This document shows, one piece after another, positions 63,801-64,000 of a DNA stretch of 64,000 bases; position 1 is the stretch's first letter, and each line of letters begins with the position of its first letter. The notes below the pieces were generated by a model that was not told where the DNA came from, made no database searches, and saw only the letters and a program-made list of their open reading frames with translations. Made by a program: the position numbers and the translations under genes. The stretch is from Brasilonema sennae CENA114. GTDB lineage: Bacteria > Cyanobacteriota > Cyanobacteriia > Cyanobacteriales > Nostocaceae. The stretch covers positions 3,236,654 through 3,300,653 of the forward strand of contig NZ_CP030118.1 in assembly GCF_006968745.1 (NCBI RefSeq). The letters are read 5' to 3'.

Positions 63801-64000
63801 GATTTTTGGATCTTGTTTGTTGATATTATTCTCAATAGGTAGCCAAACAAAGCCAGGATTGGCTAGTCTTACGGATAAGTTATCTACAAAGTTGTCGAGT
63901 TCTGCGATCGTTTCCCCCAACTCAAAGCAGAACAAGTCTGCAACACAGGGAAAAACGCTATATGTCGGCCTTAACGGCAAGGGGAATGCCTGTACAACAA
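63733..64000 (+). CDS. Secreted protein, N-terminal part only, possible surface beta-helix protein
   Basis: An open frame from ATG 63733 to the window end, 89 codons with no stop. It starts MNNHLVNRFIFRKQNGITFP, then a hydrophobic stretch VLRIFGSCLLILFSIGS (about 21-37), a typical signal peptide ending near PGLA about residue 44. The mature part is Ser/Lys-rich and reaches TLYVGLNGKGNAC, which recalls the 'LYV-x-x-NG' opening of secreted right-handed beta-helix polysaccharide-acting proteins. This last point is weak. The minus-strand frame over the same bases is rejected. Unusual upstream: its promoter is duplicated. Confidence 0.65.
   Translation, partial: MNNHLVNRFIFRKQNGITFPVLRIFGSCLLILFSIGSQTKPGLASLTDKLSTKLSSSAIVSPNSKQNKSATQGKTLYVGLNGKGNACTT

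Noticed and set aside
63741-63980. Minus-strand 79-residue frame at the window end
   Set aside because: The plus strand over the same bases gives a proper signal peptide and runs open to the window end, and the duplicated upstream copy supports that orientation.

Overview
The window is from a filamentous, heterocyst-forming-type cyanobacterium (Nostocales, in the broad Scytonema/Tolypothrix/Nostoc sense). The evidence is a magnesium-chelatase subunit (chlI), the myxol-glycoside carotenoid pair cruF-cruG, a SipA-family protein, many GCGATCGC (HIP1) octamers, heptanucleotide short repeats, Uma2 (DUF820) nucleases, and WD40, STAND and kinase fusion proteins. No rRNA, tRNA, CRISPR array or intact insertion sequence was recognised. 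The genus is inference; the cyanobacterial assignment is firm.

Layout. 0.3-9.2 kb is mostly housekeeping: an SLH-domain protein, rnhA, cruG-cruF, a small membrane protein, rpmA-rplU, two small conserved proteins and chlI, with GC-rich dispersed repeats between them. 9.3-21.3 kb is an accessory region framed by two Uma2 genes. It holds an AAA-type ATPase, a 10-copy 83-bp tandem array, a giant nSTAND/WD40/TPR protein whose C-terminus is frameshifted, and a divergent pair of unrecognised coiled-coil proteins, one with a glycine/alanine-rich hydrophobic segment. 21.7-31 kb carries a PHP-domain protein, purM, sodB, small membrane proteins, an EgtC-type amidotransferase, a membrane-anchored coiled-coil protein and a DUF177 protein. 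31-33 kb is a Ser/Thr kinase fused to WD40 repeats.

33-47 kb is an exopolysaccharide cluster. One arm on the minus strand is Wzc-like tyrosine autokinase, Wzx flippase, then GT2. The other arm on the plus strand is an O-antigen-polymerase-like protein, GT2, two GT4 enzymes, a GH5 glycosidase and a further glycosyltransferase, closed by a WecG/TagA/CpsF enzyme on the minus strand. Together these could build, flip, polymerise, length-control and trim a secreted heteropolysaccharide. 48-63 kb returns to dispersed metabolic genes: an outer-membrane-type protein, acyltransferase, TetR regulator and divergent amidase, SipA, peroxiredoxin, PPK2, GH1, an alpha/beta hydrolase, DUF4112 and threonine synthase. 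The last 1 kb has a 378-bp tandem duplication that copies the promoter and first 26 codons of a secreted protein running off the window end.

The best candidates for something undescribed are the NLR-like island at 10-20.6 kb, with its near-identical WD40 repeats, hairpin array inserted between ATPase and STAND genes and adjacent coiled-coil pair, and the habit of this genome of carrying dispersed repeats in frame inside genes (STAND protein, kinase, amidase).
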